Shown in pieces: positions 55,288-63,498 of a DNA stretch of 64,000 bases (position 1 is its first letter; each line of letters begins with the position of its first letter). This DNA comes from MPNP01 sp026709725. GTDB lineage: Bacteria; Pseudomonadota; Alphaproteobacteria; Rhodobacterales; Rhodobacteraceae. The stretch is taken from the NCBI GenBank assembly GCA_965200805.1, contig OZ241384.1, positions 1,364,001-1,428,000 on the forward strand, given 5' to 3'. The notes under the pieces were generated by a model, which did not search any database, was not told the DNA's origin, and saw only the letters and a program-made list of their open reading frames with translations. The position numbers were made by a program, and so were the translations under genes.

Positions 55288-56123
55288 CCCGGTCTGCGGG
55301 AAGAGGCGGGTCTGGTTGCCGGATCGGGATCGGGACGATCATGCCGATGACGATTGGGATGATCGGGCTGTTGGGGATGACTGATGTGCGGGCGTTGGGG
55401 CAGGAGCACCAACACTTTCCAATTGCTGGTGAGGTGATCGACCATGTCGTGCTGGCATGGCCGTTTCTTGATGTTTACGTCGAACAGCTGGCCAGCCTGA
55501 CCGATACCGATGCGATTGCCGTTGAGGTTTTTGCGGAAATCACCGGAACGGTGTCAGGCGCCCTGTCCGGTCTCAGGGCACACAGCGGCCATGTTGCGCT
55601 TGTCCGCGCCGGGGGATCGGGTCATCTTTATCGTCTGGTTGCAGATGACATTCTGGTTGCGTGTGGAAAATCCACTCTTTGTCGTGCTGATCAGCAGGCA
55701 GGGTCTGTCTTTCTTGAGATCCATAATCTGACTCTTACGCATCTCCCGCCTGATGGCAGTCCGGATGATGGCACGCATCCTGCATTGCAGATTGCCGGAG
55801 AAGGCGTGTTCCATCCGGGGCGAGTGCTGCCCGTGCGAGGAGTTGGGATGACGGATGAGCGCGGAGGCGTGTCGCCACCGATTGAATTTGTGTTCCGCTT
55901 ACGGGTGATTGCCGGGGGGTTTGTGGTCAATCTTGCAATTGGACCCCATGGGCTTGGACCCTGGGCAGAGCTGGCTGAAGACTGGCTGCAGACGGTTCTG
56001 GGGCGCGAGCGGACCCGTGCCATTCTGGCCAGTGGACTCATTGCTGCGGGGGCAGGCGGCGGCGTTTTGACAGTGATGATCATGCCCCGGTCGGATCATG
56101 ATGATTCCGGAGAACGACGATGA
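55284..56123 (+). CDS. Exported or membrane-tethered protein of unknown function
   Basis: 279 residues. A signal-like segment (IGTIMPMTIGMIGLLGMTDVRALG, about 16-40) and a C-terminal membrane segment (AILASGLIAAGAGGGVLTVMIM) bracket a soluble beta-rich part. It overlaps genes on both sides by four bases. It may be a type IV secretion component specific to this lineage. No family recognised. Confidence 0.55.
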   Translation: MTRSAGRGGSGCRIGIGTIMPMTIGMIGLLGMTDVRALGQEHQHFPIAGEVIDHVVLAWPFLDVYVEQLASLTDTDAIAVEVFAEITGTVSGALSGLRAHSGHVALVRAGGSGHLYRLVADDILVACGKSTLCRADQQAGSVFLEIHNLTLTHLPPDGSPDDGTHPALQIAGEGVFHPGRVLPVRGVGMTDERGGVSPPIEFVFRLRVIAGGFVVNLAIGPHGLGPWAELAEDWLQTVLGRERTRAILASGLIAAGAGGGVLTVMIMPRSDHDDSGERR

Positions 56124-57253
56124 AGCGGCAATGTTCCCACCTGCATGTGGAACACAGCAAGCCGGCACAAGTGAGAGAGGGAATGCGTATGCGGGGACAT
56201 TTGCAAAAGGCGATTCGGGGCACACCATGGGCCAGGCGAATGGTGTCACAGATCAGGCATGAAAACGATCATTCGCATTTGATCCTGCATTTCCGGACAC
56301 CACTTGCCATGTTGCTGACCGCCGCAACGAGCATGAAAAACATCAACCGGATCGTCGCACACACTGCTGCCAACGCTGTGTGTCGCGTCACAATGGAATC
56401 AGATCCTGTAAAACAGGGCGGGAAAATCTATGATCCAAGGATCAGGTGGCACGTGAATCCGGCCGATCGGCGGGCCAAGCGAATCCGGAGGAATGTGACC
56501 GACAGGTTCGTGGCGCATGTGTGGCATGATCAGTATGCCCGGGCTGTTCTGGGCAACCTCACGACTGACCAGTCGGATCTGATGCAGCAGGCCTTTGCGG
56601 ACAGCACCATGCATGAACAGGCCATCCATCGCCTGCTGTGTCATCTGGTGCGGAGAGGTCTGCTTGCCACCAGGGACGGCATTCTGGATCTCGACTGGCT
56701 TTATGATGCCGAGCGCCGGCAGCAGGCCAAAGATGGCCTCTTTGGATTCATGACCCGTCGCCGGGCACTTGCCATCCTGGATGAGACGGGCATGCTGATC
56801 CGAACGCCGGGACATCAGCGACAGGATGTCTGGCCGCGTATGGAGAGTCTGACAGGTCAGTCGGGTCATCTTGTTCTCGACCTGTTGTCCCGTGTCGTCG
56901 GACAGGATATCGATGCGCTCAAGGGCTCATGCAGGGAAAGCGAAATCACCTATTACCGTCACCTGATCATGTATGTTTTCCACATGACCTCAAACAGGAC
57001 ACTGCATCAGATCTCCCGGCAGCTCGGCAGGTCCGATCATACGACCAGTCGGAATGCCATCCAGCAGATTCGGGCCTATTCAGAGCGTTGGCAGGGTCAC
57101 CGGGCCATTGTTGATCTTCTTTGTGACATTGTTGACAGTCTTGGTGTCTGCATGGTGAAATACCGCAAACTCAATGTTGATGAAGGATTCTCGATTCATG
57201 AAACCCCCGCCGGAGCGCATTACATGACGCTTGATGCCGATGCGGTTCGCTGA
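56120..57253 (+). CDS. Protein with C-terminal DnaA domain IV-like DNA-binding region
   Basis: 377 residues. Residues about 275-320 read YYRHLIMYVFHMTSNRTLHQISRQLGRSDHTTS followed by NAIQQIRAYSER, close to DnaA domain IV (the basic loop and the DHTTV-type signature, here DHTTS). There is no AAA+ Walker motif, so this is not DnaA itself. The N-terminal 270 residues are unassigned, with a possible winged-helix part (HRLLCHLVRRGLLATRDG). Third gene of the recombinase operon. A DnaA box lies before this operon, so it may bind its own control region or an origin of a mobile element. Confidence 0.65.
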   Translation: MKRQCSHLHVEHSKPAQVREGMRMRGHLQKAIRGTPWARRMVSQIRHENDHSHLILHFRTPLAMLLTAATSMKNINRIVAHTAANAVCRVTMESDPVKQGGKIYDPRIRWHVNPADRRAKRIRRNVTDRFVAHVWHDQYARAVLGNLTTDQSDLMQQAFADSTMHEQAIHRLLCHLVRRGLLATRDGILDLDWLYDAERRQQAKDGLFGFMTRRRALAILDETGMLIRTPGHQRQDVWPRMESLTGQSGHLVLDLLSRVVGQDIDALKGSCRESEITYYRHLIMYVFHMTSNRTLHQISRQLGRSDHTTSRNAIQQIRAYSERWQGHRAIVDLLCDIVDSLGVCMVKYRKLNVDEGFSIHETPAGAHYMTLDADAVR

Positions 57254-57307
57254 CCCCATCCTGCAGCGATCAAGTGATCCCGGCAGCCTGCCGGGAGACC
57301 CGATCCG

Positions 57308-58246
57308 ATGACCCACACAATCAGCTATGCCGATGCAGACCCCCTGCTCGACTGGCAGGAGTTGATGGATGCGCTCAGGGACGGTCATGACGGAGCATCT
57401 GTGCGAGTTGGTGATGTGTTCCTGAACCGCTCGACCGGGACAATGCTGACCCGCGTTGCCTGGATCGATGGCATGGGCCGCCTGGCCAAGATTGCCAATG
57501 TCGCGCCCGCCGCCCGGCAAAAACAGGCATCCATCAATGGTGCCGCACTCCTCTTCAGTGATGCTGCGGGCACCCTTGAGGCAATCATTGACTTCCATCT
57601 GATCACGAAGTGGAAGACTGCGGCCGATTCGCTGCTTGGAGCCTCTCTGCTGGCCCGAACGAACAGTGAGAACATCCTGATCGTCGGAGCCGGGAGCGTC
57701 GCCCGCTCACTGATTGAAGGCTATTCGAGCGTCTTCCCCGCTGCCCGCATCTCGCTCTGGAACCGCACAACCGCCAATGCCCGTTCCCTGGCTGCTGTCA
57801 TGGGCGGAGTGGTGCGCATTGCCGTGGTTACCGATCTTGAAGCCGCGGTTCGCTCCGCCGACATCATTTCGACGGCCACGCTCAGTGCGGTGCCGATCAT
57901 TGACGGCGACTGGCTGGCACCGGGGACGCATCTTGATCTGATTGGTGCCTTCCGCGCCGACATGCGCGAGACCAATGACGCAGCGTTCCGTCGCAGTTCA
58001 ATCTTTGTCGATGCACGTGAGACGACCCTTGATCACATTGGTGAACTCATTGACCCCATTGCCAATGGAACCATCGCACCATCAGATGTCATCGCTGATT
58101 ATTCCGACATCCAATCCGGCACCTTTACCCGCCGCCATCCCGATGAGATCACACTCTTCAAAAACGGCGGGGGCGCTCATCTTGATCTCATGACGGCCCG
58201 CTACATCCTCGGCAAATATCGTGAGAAGGGTCCTCTATCCGGTTGA
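57308..58246 (+). CDS. Ornithine cyclodeaminase / mu-crystallin family protein
   Basis: 312 residues. N-terminal substrate part with TKWKTAADSLLGASLLAR (Lys-containing motif), then the NAD site LIVGAGSVARSLIEGY and DLIGAFRADMRE. Members convert ornithine to proline with ammonia loss, or reduce cyclic imines such as 1-pyrroline-2-carboxylate. It may connect with arginine/ornithine metabolism but is far from argDF here. Confidence 0.88.
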   Translation: MTHTISYADADPLLDWQELMDALRDGHDGASVRVGDVFLNRSTGTMLTRVAWIDGMGRLAKIANVAPAARQKQASINGAALLFSDAAGTLEAIIDFHLITKWKTAADSLLGASLLARTNSENILIVGAGSVARSLIEGYSSVFPAARISLWNRTTANARSLAAVMGGVVRIAVVTDLEAAVRSADIISTATLSAVPIIDGDWLAPGTHLDLIGAFRADMRETNDAAFRRSSIFVDARETTLDHIGELIDPIANGTIAPSDVIADYSDIQSGTFTRRHPDEITLFKNGGGAHLDLMTARYILGKYREKGPLSG

Positions 58247-58508
58247 GGAGAGAGCCTTGCCATATCCCGGCTTGACTTCTGATCAAGACAGTTTTCATTG
58301 TTGACTGGTCCTGCCGGGATGGTTGAATGTGTCCGTGTCCACCCGCATCGCAACGCATGATCGCAGGCGGGCAGTCTGCAGGCAATCTGCCCGGTGCGGG
58401 AGTGCAGGGACGGCAAGGTGAGTGATGACTGTGCCATAGAACCCTGTCGCCATCGCCAATCCCGCCCGGTCCGCACGCGGGGCCCGTACCGGCCCTGCGG
58501 GCTCCGCT

Positions 58509-59096
58509 ATGCCCGCAATTGAGGAGATTGGGTTGTCTCTGGGCCGAAAACCGGCACGGGTGGACAAAAGACGGGATCACCGGGGGTCAACTGGTGGGAG
58601 GGGCGCCCCCGGCCTTCGCACCTCAGACCGGAAGTGGGGGATTTATGCGAATTCCAATCACCATGAGCACCGACAGTGGTTCACAGTTGCCCATGAAATT
58701 GCTCATTTTATGGGGATTATACATATGAGTTGACATTACTCATAATACCCAATGATATTCAGTCACTTGATGGATCGATAGAGTGTTTGGCAAGATTCAA
58801 TAAAAAAACTGATTCTTTTGAACTAATTTAGATTCTGTCAACCAATCAATATAATCCCCCATTTTATCCTGCACAAGGACAGGATCGGCGACGGGATAAC
58901 GGATGATGCGTTGTACAGGTCTGGGCTTAGCACTGCGCTTGAGAGGGAAGCCAATCGATTGGCGGCCGATATCCTGATGCCGCGCCCCCTGATCAGGGCT
59001 GAACTTGAAAGGGGCATTGATGACATTCCCGGATTGGCAGGGATATTCAATGTTTCCCGGAGCACAATGTCGATCAGGATCGGTGTTCCGGATTAA
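58509..59096 (+). pseudogene. ImmA/IrrE-family metallopeptidase split by MITE copy 4
   Basis: The first part ends WFTVAHEIAHF, containing the HEIAH zinc site, and runs into the MITE. Removing the MITE and one 8-bp target copy (58712-58867) joins it exactly to ILHKDRIGDGITDDALYRSG, LEREANRLAADILMP and FNVSRSTMSIRIGVPD, restoring a complete peptidase C-terminal domain. The start is unclear (ATG 58509 is one choice). It is a paralogue of the gene at 17109-17597 and, like it, is followed by an IS1 remnant. Confidence 0.88.
58712..58859. mobile_element. MITE copy 4 (148 bp), in an ImmA/IrrE gene
   Basis: Inverted ends GGGGATTATA...TATAATCCCC and 8-bp target duplication CATTTTAT at 58704-58711 and 58860-58867. 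Closely related to copy 5. Excision in silico restores the host frame. Confidence 0.94.
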
Positions 59097-59224
59097 CGGG
59101 CGCCCGCTTTCGTGCAAAATGAAACCGGGTGCCCGAGAGGGAAGGCCGGGGAACCCGTCCTGTCCGGTCCGAACGGACTGTCCGGGAAAAACGCGTCACG
59201 ATCCTCAACCTGCGGCCTGGGAGA

Positions 59225-59640
59225 TGTCCATGCGGTCGATCTCCCGCGCCGTCGGGGTCCCGATCACCGCCGTCACCAAACCGCTGGCCAGGGCCCGTAC
59301 CGCCGGTCACGGTGAGGCTGTGCAGCATGTCCGCACCGGATGCATCCGGTGCGATGCGATCTGGCCCTTCCGCCCTGCCGGGGCAGTGAACGTCGCCGGG
59401 GCCCGCAGGATTCCGGGGATGCCGGAACCTGACCATGCGGATGTCGATGTGCCGGTTCATGCGGCTGACCAGCGCGTTCGGCAGGAAGGTCGGGGGTTGT
59501 ATCCACATGCCCGGCCTCTGCTTCGTCCACTCCAGCCTTGCACGCATTCATTCCCCGCTTCGGGTCACCCCCGGCAATGGCGGCCGGCCTGACGGATACG
59601 CTGCATGACATCGGGCGGGTCGCGGGGCTGATCGATGCGC
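59225..59640 (+). pseudogene. IS1-family transposase remnant (copy B)
   Basis: MRSISRAVGVPITAVTKPLA and TGCIRCDAIWPF match the start of IS1-type transposases, DHADVDVPVHAADQRV the middle, and SPPAMAAGLTDTLHDIGRVA the end, in three frames. More GC-rich and more decayed than copy A at 17605. Both copies have lost the central catalytic part. Confidence 0.7.
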
Positions 59641-59795
59641 GGGCACCGACGCCCGGGTGCCTGAAACCTGCCGGAAGCAGGTTTCAGGGTGGGACAGTAC
59701 TTGAGTTTGACACACACTTGCGATTCAGCATAGTGTGGGGAGCTGGATTTTGCTGAGGTGCCTTGCCCGGTTTGGTTCTGTGCAGGAGTCAAAGA

Positions 59796-59954
59796 ATGCC
59801 GAAAACGAAAAGAGGTTCGGCTGTGAAGACGCATCGACCATCAAAGCGTGCAACTACTCCTTTACCCAAAAAGCCGGCAGGGAAATCGGCTTCAGGCAAA
59901 CATCAAACCCGTGCTGTTCCCGATAGAAAGAAACCGCCGCCACCCGACAAGTGA
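59796..59954 (+). CDS. Short basic protein
   Basis: 52 residues from ATG 59796, with AGGAG eight bases upstream. Almost a third Lys/Arg plus many Pro, Ser and Thr (MPKTKRGSAVKTHRPSKRAT). Probably disordered and nucleic-acid- or membrane-binding. It ends seven bases before the SLATT-like gene and should be cotranscribed. Confidence 0.5.
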   Translation: MPKTKRGSAVKTHRPSKRATTPLPKKPAGKSASGKHQTRAVPDRKKPPPPDK

Positions 59955-59961
59955 GGACGCA

Positions 59962-60501
59962 ATGAACGCTGATTGCCAGGCATCAAAAAACGACTTGGAA
60001 TTTGCCGTGGAAAAATCCATCCGTTATCATGGTCGAATGGCTGCACGGTATGAGACAATCAGCAAGCTGTTGATGTTCATGGTCATTCTGTCGGGATCCG
60101 CTTCTTTTGCTGCCTTCATGGATAAATCACAATTTTTTGGAGCTGGTGCAGCTGTTATCGCTGCCTTTGCTCTTGTGTATTCACCGGGAAACCGGGCGGC
60201 TCGCCACAGAAATCTGCGTAACAGATTTAGTGATTTGGCAATTGAAATCCAAAAATCAGAAGATTCGCCGGAAAATTTGAACCAATGGAAGAGCAAACGT
60301 CTCCATATAGAGCAGGACGAACCACCAATCTTCTGGGCGTTGGAAGCTGATTGTTGCAATGAAGTGTGCAGGGCTCGTGGGCAGGATGAATACATTGAAA
60401 ATTTAAGGTGGTGGCCAAGGCTGACAATGTATTCCCTGCGCCACTCAAGGTCCGCCGCTCGGATTTTCACTGACAGGAAGGCCGCTTCAGGTCTTGCATG
60501 A
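59962..60501 (+). CDS. SLATT-like two-helix membrane protein
   Basis: 179 residues. A helix with basic residues (YHGRMAARYETISK) leads to two membrane segments (LLMFMVILSGSASFAAFMDK, FFGAGAAVIAAFALVYSPG) and then a long charged helix (RNRFSDLAIEIQKSEDSPEN). This is the layout of SLATT-type 2-TM effectors, pore formers linked to nucleotide-signalling defence systems. No cyclase (SMODS) or SLOG gene is adjacent; the only partner is the short basic protein. Assignment rests on architecture, not on a signature motif. Confidence 0.55.
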   Translation: MNADCQASKNDLEFAVEKSIRYHGRMAARYETISKLLMFMVILSGSASFAAFMDKSQFFGAGAAVIAAFALVYSPGNRAARHRNLRNRFSDLAIEIQKSEDSPENLNQWKSKRLHIEQDEPPIFWALEADCCNEVCRARGQDEYIENLRWWPRLTMYSLRHSRSAARIFTDRKAASGLA

Positions 60502-61113
60502 CAGGGAATTCATCCGGAATCAACCTGTCACGGTCATACAGGCCTCCCGTGCCGGATTCAGCCCGGGCGGCACAAACGCCCGTGTCTGCACTGCTGCCAG
60601 ATTTATCACCAGAGAGATCTGACAGCCGGGGCATCCGGGAACAGAGGCCTTGTTCAGAGTCCATTGAAGCCCATTCTGGTCCGGGGTGCAGTGCCGTGGG
60701 GCTTCCAGCAGGACACGGTTGACTTGAGGATTCCGATCCTGCAGACCTGATTCCATGAGAACCGGTTCATGATATTCCTCCGGAATCATTGACTGGCTCA
60801 GGGTCCAGCTCTCAGCAGACGACTGCGCCCGGGCATCTCTGGCATGAGCCTCATGTGAGCACAGAGAGCCGGCGCAATGCGAAGAGTGTCTCCGCCTGCA
60901 CCGTCATGGCTGCTCACCATTTTGCATTCAGGGGCATACACAGGCGTAAGCCATCATCATGAGCACTGACCTCGACCGGGAACCGATGATCATGACCCAA
61001 TTCGGCTATTGTATGCTTCGCGATCAGGATCGTGTGCAGCGCTACCTCATCCTGCCTGTGCGTCGCAGCTCATGCTGGGCGCAGGGAAGCACCAGGCAGA
61101 ATCTCTGGTGATG
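60502..61113. other. Non-coding stretch
   Basis: About 610 bp with no recognised gene; short frames on both strands lack motifs. Confidence 0.45.
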
Positions 61114-61368
61114 TCACCCTTTGTCGAGAACTTCCGCACCCTTCGGGATTGTGCAGACTTCAAGCGAACCATGCCCTGTTGAAAGGATTCTGATCTCGCT
61201 GCCACGCCTTGGTTTCGAGAAAATCGTTACATCGCCGGCGCATTGCAGGAAACGGCGGGGAATTTTGGGAAAATGAGCTCCAGTGGCTGATTCGAACAGT
61301 GAGGTCACTGATTCGGGATGCGTTCGGGGAGTAGTATCAGTCTGGGGATGTGTGGCAGGCAGATTCAT
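61114..61368 (-). CDS. Small hypothetical protein
   Basis: 84 residues from ATG 61368, with GAGG about nine bases upstream. Thr/Pro-rich start (NLPATHPQTDTTPRTHPESV), then a basic region and GHGSLEVCTIPKGAEVLDKG. No recognised family. Divergent from the GHKL ATPase cassette. Confidence 0.4.
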   Translation of the reverse strand: MNLPATHPQTDTTPRTHPESVTSLFESATGAHFPKIPRRFLQCAGDVTIFSKPRRGSEIRILSTGHGSLEVCTIPKGAEVLDKG

Positions 61369-61491
61369 GGTTTTGCTTCCTCTCATGTTTTTATACAATC
61401 CCAAGCCCTGTTACTCAGGGGAAGCAACGCCACCTTGATTTAAAGATCCAATATCACCTGAGACAGTCTGCAGAGCTTGGAGAAAGAGAAA

Positions 61492-62634
61492 ATGAAGTAT
61501 CTTTCAGCAGCCCAGAAAGCACGGAACATCAGACATGCTGCATATGAGGTGAAGCGCAAAAAGAGGAACAAGGAGCGTAAGGAAAAGCGAAGGGAAAACA
61601 TTGGTCACTACGAAGAAGTTCGCTTGGTGGTTCCCGGGAATTTTGACCTGGATGTCAATGTGGGGCAGGCATTGACGTTTTTCGCTCAACTGCGCCAAAC
61701 AATTCTGACAGAGAATAAAAAGGGGATTATACACATGGGTTGACAAATCTCAAAATACCCAATGATATTCAAGAGCTTGAAGTATCAATTGAGTATCTGG
61801 CAAAATTCAATACAGAATACTGATTCTTTTGAACTAATTTAGATTCTGTCAACCAATCGATATAATCCCCTACGCTTTCGGGATGGCAAACCTACGTTGA
61901 CAGGGAACTATCCCGCAAGTCCAGCAATACGAAAATTCCTTGATGATCTTGGATTCTTCAAACTGCTCAACATCAAATATCCTTCATCCAAGGCTAATGA
62001 TGAATCCACGACAAGATTTATCACGATGCGCACGGCACGGCGGGATCAGGGCAAAGAGCTGAACTATGTAACAGAGGTGTTTAGCACGGGGTCGGTTCAG
62101 CTTGATGGGGAAGCTAAAGAAGCATTGTACGAAGGTTTGCTTGAGGCAATGAACAATGTTACCGCACATGCATACCCGCAGAAAGATCAACATGAGCGGT
62201 ATTGGACGCTCCCCTATCAATGGTGGGCTGCAGGACATTGGGATAACACTCGGCGAGAAATTGGTGTCCTGATCTACGACATGGGTGTTGGTATCCCGGC
62301 AACGCTTTCGACCAGCAGACACAACAAATATTTTCCCAGTATTCAGCGGCGTTTTGGATTGGGGAACAGCGACCAAGATCGAATTAAAGCGGCCATGGAA
62401 ATGGGGCGATCACGGTACAAGGAGAGCCATAGAGGTCATGGGATGGCAATATTGCGACATGCCGTCAACATTGTCTCCGATGGCTCTCTCTTGATTTTGA
62501 GTGGTGCCGGGCGTTATCATACCTCTGGAGAGATCGAAGAGACGACCGCCCTGGATAGAGGCATTGATGGTACATTCATCGAATGGCGGATACGCGATGG
62601 GGACATGATAAATTGGAGCTGTGATGATGCCTGA
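61492..62634 (+). pseudogene. GHKL-type ATPase, interrupted by MITE copy 5
   Basis: The 5' part (61492-61721) gives a basic N-terminus (KVKRKKRNKERKEKRREN-like) and then VRLVVPGNFDLDVNVGQALT. After the MITE the frame resumes without an ATG as RFRDGKPTLTGNYPASPAIR and continues to the end. ATPase motifs in the second part: LYEGLLEAMNNVTAHAYP (N box), IYDMGVGIP (G1), RGHGMAILRHAV (G2). About 40 residues between the parts seem to be lost with the insertion. A TTG at 61897 could start a shortened protein with the whole ATPase domain. It overlaps the STAS-like gene. Confidence 0.78.
61722..61870. mobile_element. MITE copy 5 (149 bp), flanks do not match
   Basis: Same family as copy 4, with inverted ends GGGGATTATA...TATAATCCCC. 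Left flank AATAAAAA, right flank TACGCTTT: no target duplication, unlike copies 1-4. This points to a deletion next to the element or recombination between two copies. Confidence 0.9.
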
Positions 62635-62959
62635 AGACACAACCATTGATGTTGCGAATGAATTCAGCCGCTGGCCCGCGGGACGGGTTCGCAAAGATGG
62701 CCGCTATTCCGGTGAACGGTTTCGTCAAGAGTTTTTGGTCCCTGCATTGAAAAAACAGGGGATTGTAACCATCAAGATGGATGGTGCGGCTGGCTACGGA
62801 CCATCCTTCCTTGAGGAGGCCTTTGGCGGCCTCGTTCGCAAGGAAGGATTCAATAAGGATATCCTGTCGCGTTTGAAAATTGAGACTACGCGCAACAATC
62901 GCAAGGTCCTGATACACGAAGCTATTGACAACGCCATTGTGGAAGAATTGGCACATTAG
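62624..62959 (+). CDS. STAS-like DUF4325 protein
   Basis: 111 residues from ATG 62624, overlapping the ATPase stop. Matches STAS-like DUF4325: RDGRYSGERFRQEFLVPALK, then VTIKMDGAAGYGPSFLEEAFGGLVR, the conserved strand-turn-helix with G-x-G-x-S-F-L-E-E-A-F-G. These domains occur with anti-sigma-type GHKL ATPases and probably sense or relay a phosphorylation or ligand state like anti-sigma-factor antagonists. A partner of the preceding ATPase. Confidence 0.8.
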   Translation: MMPEDTTIDVANEFSRWPAGRVRKDGRYSGERFRQEFLVPALKKQGIVTIKMDGAAGYGPSFLEEAFGGLVRKEGFNKDILSRLKIETTRNNRKVLIHEAIDNAIVEELAH

Positions 62960-62970
62960 GCAGGCTGGCT

Positions 62971-63402
62971 GTGGAACCACGATGGCTGGATCTGATCACT
63001 TGGGTCATTATGGTCCTGGGCTGGGTTGTGTTTCATACTTTTGCTCAAAAGCGCGATCAAAAGAGTCGGTATCTCTCAAAAATTGATGATGCCATCAACA
63101 GGGTGGAAGAGATTGAGAAAGCCGCACTGCAGTTCTGGAGCTCTCCAGGTTCTGAAGTCAACCAGCAGGAGTGTCAACTCAGGTCAATGATCATGATGAT
63201 TGATCATCTTGAGAACAGGATGTCAATGCTTGGAAATACCAATATCAACTTTGACTCTGAAGTGAATGATCTCTCACGGTCAATTCTTGATGGTAACGGG
63301 GAATCCTTGGATCGTTCAGCCTTATCGATTACTGATAATCGCTTCATTCGCATCTCAAATGCGACGAGAAAATTGAAAGAAAAGCTTTGCTCTATTGAGT
63401 AG
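62971..63402 (+). CDS. Membrane-anchored coiled-coil protein of the ATPase/STAS cassette
   Basis: 143 residues from a GTG eleven bases after the STAS-like gene. One N-terminal membrane segment (LITWVIMVLGWVVFHTFAQK) and then helices likely to form a coiled coil (KIDDAINRVEEIEKAALQFW, MIMMIDHLENRMSML). The short spacing suggests an operon. It may be the membrane effector or anchor of the cassette. No recognised family. Confidence 0.55.
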   Translation: MEPRWLDLITWVIMVLGWVVFHTFAQKRDQKSRYLSKIDDAINRVEEIEKAALQFWSSPGSEVNQQECQLRSMIMMIDHLENRMSMLGNTNINFDSEVNDLSRSILDGNGESLDRSALSITDNRFIRISNATRKLKEKLCSIE

Positions 63403-63498
63403 CAGGCGCGACTTCGAGTCTGAGGTGCAACACCTTGCGATCAAACCGAACATGGGCGGAGCGGTGGGCTCATCTCCCGGTCAATCCATGCAGCCATC

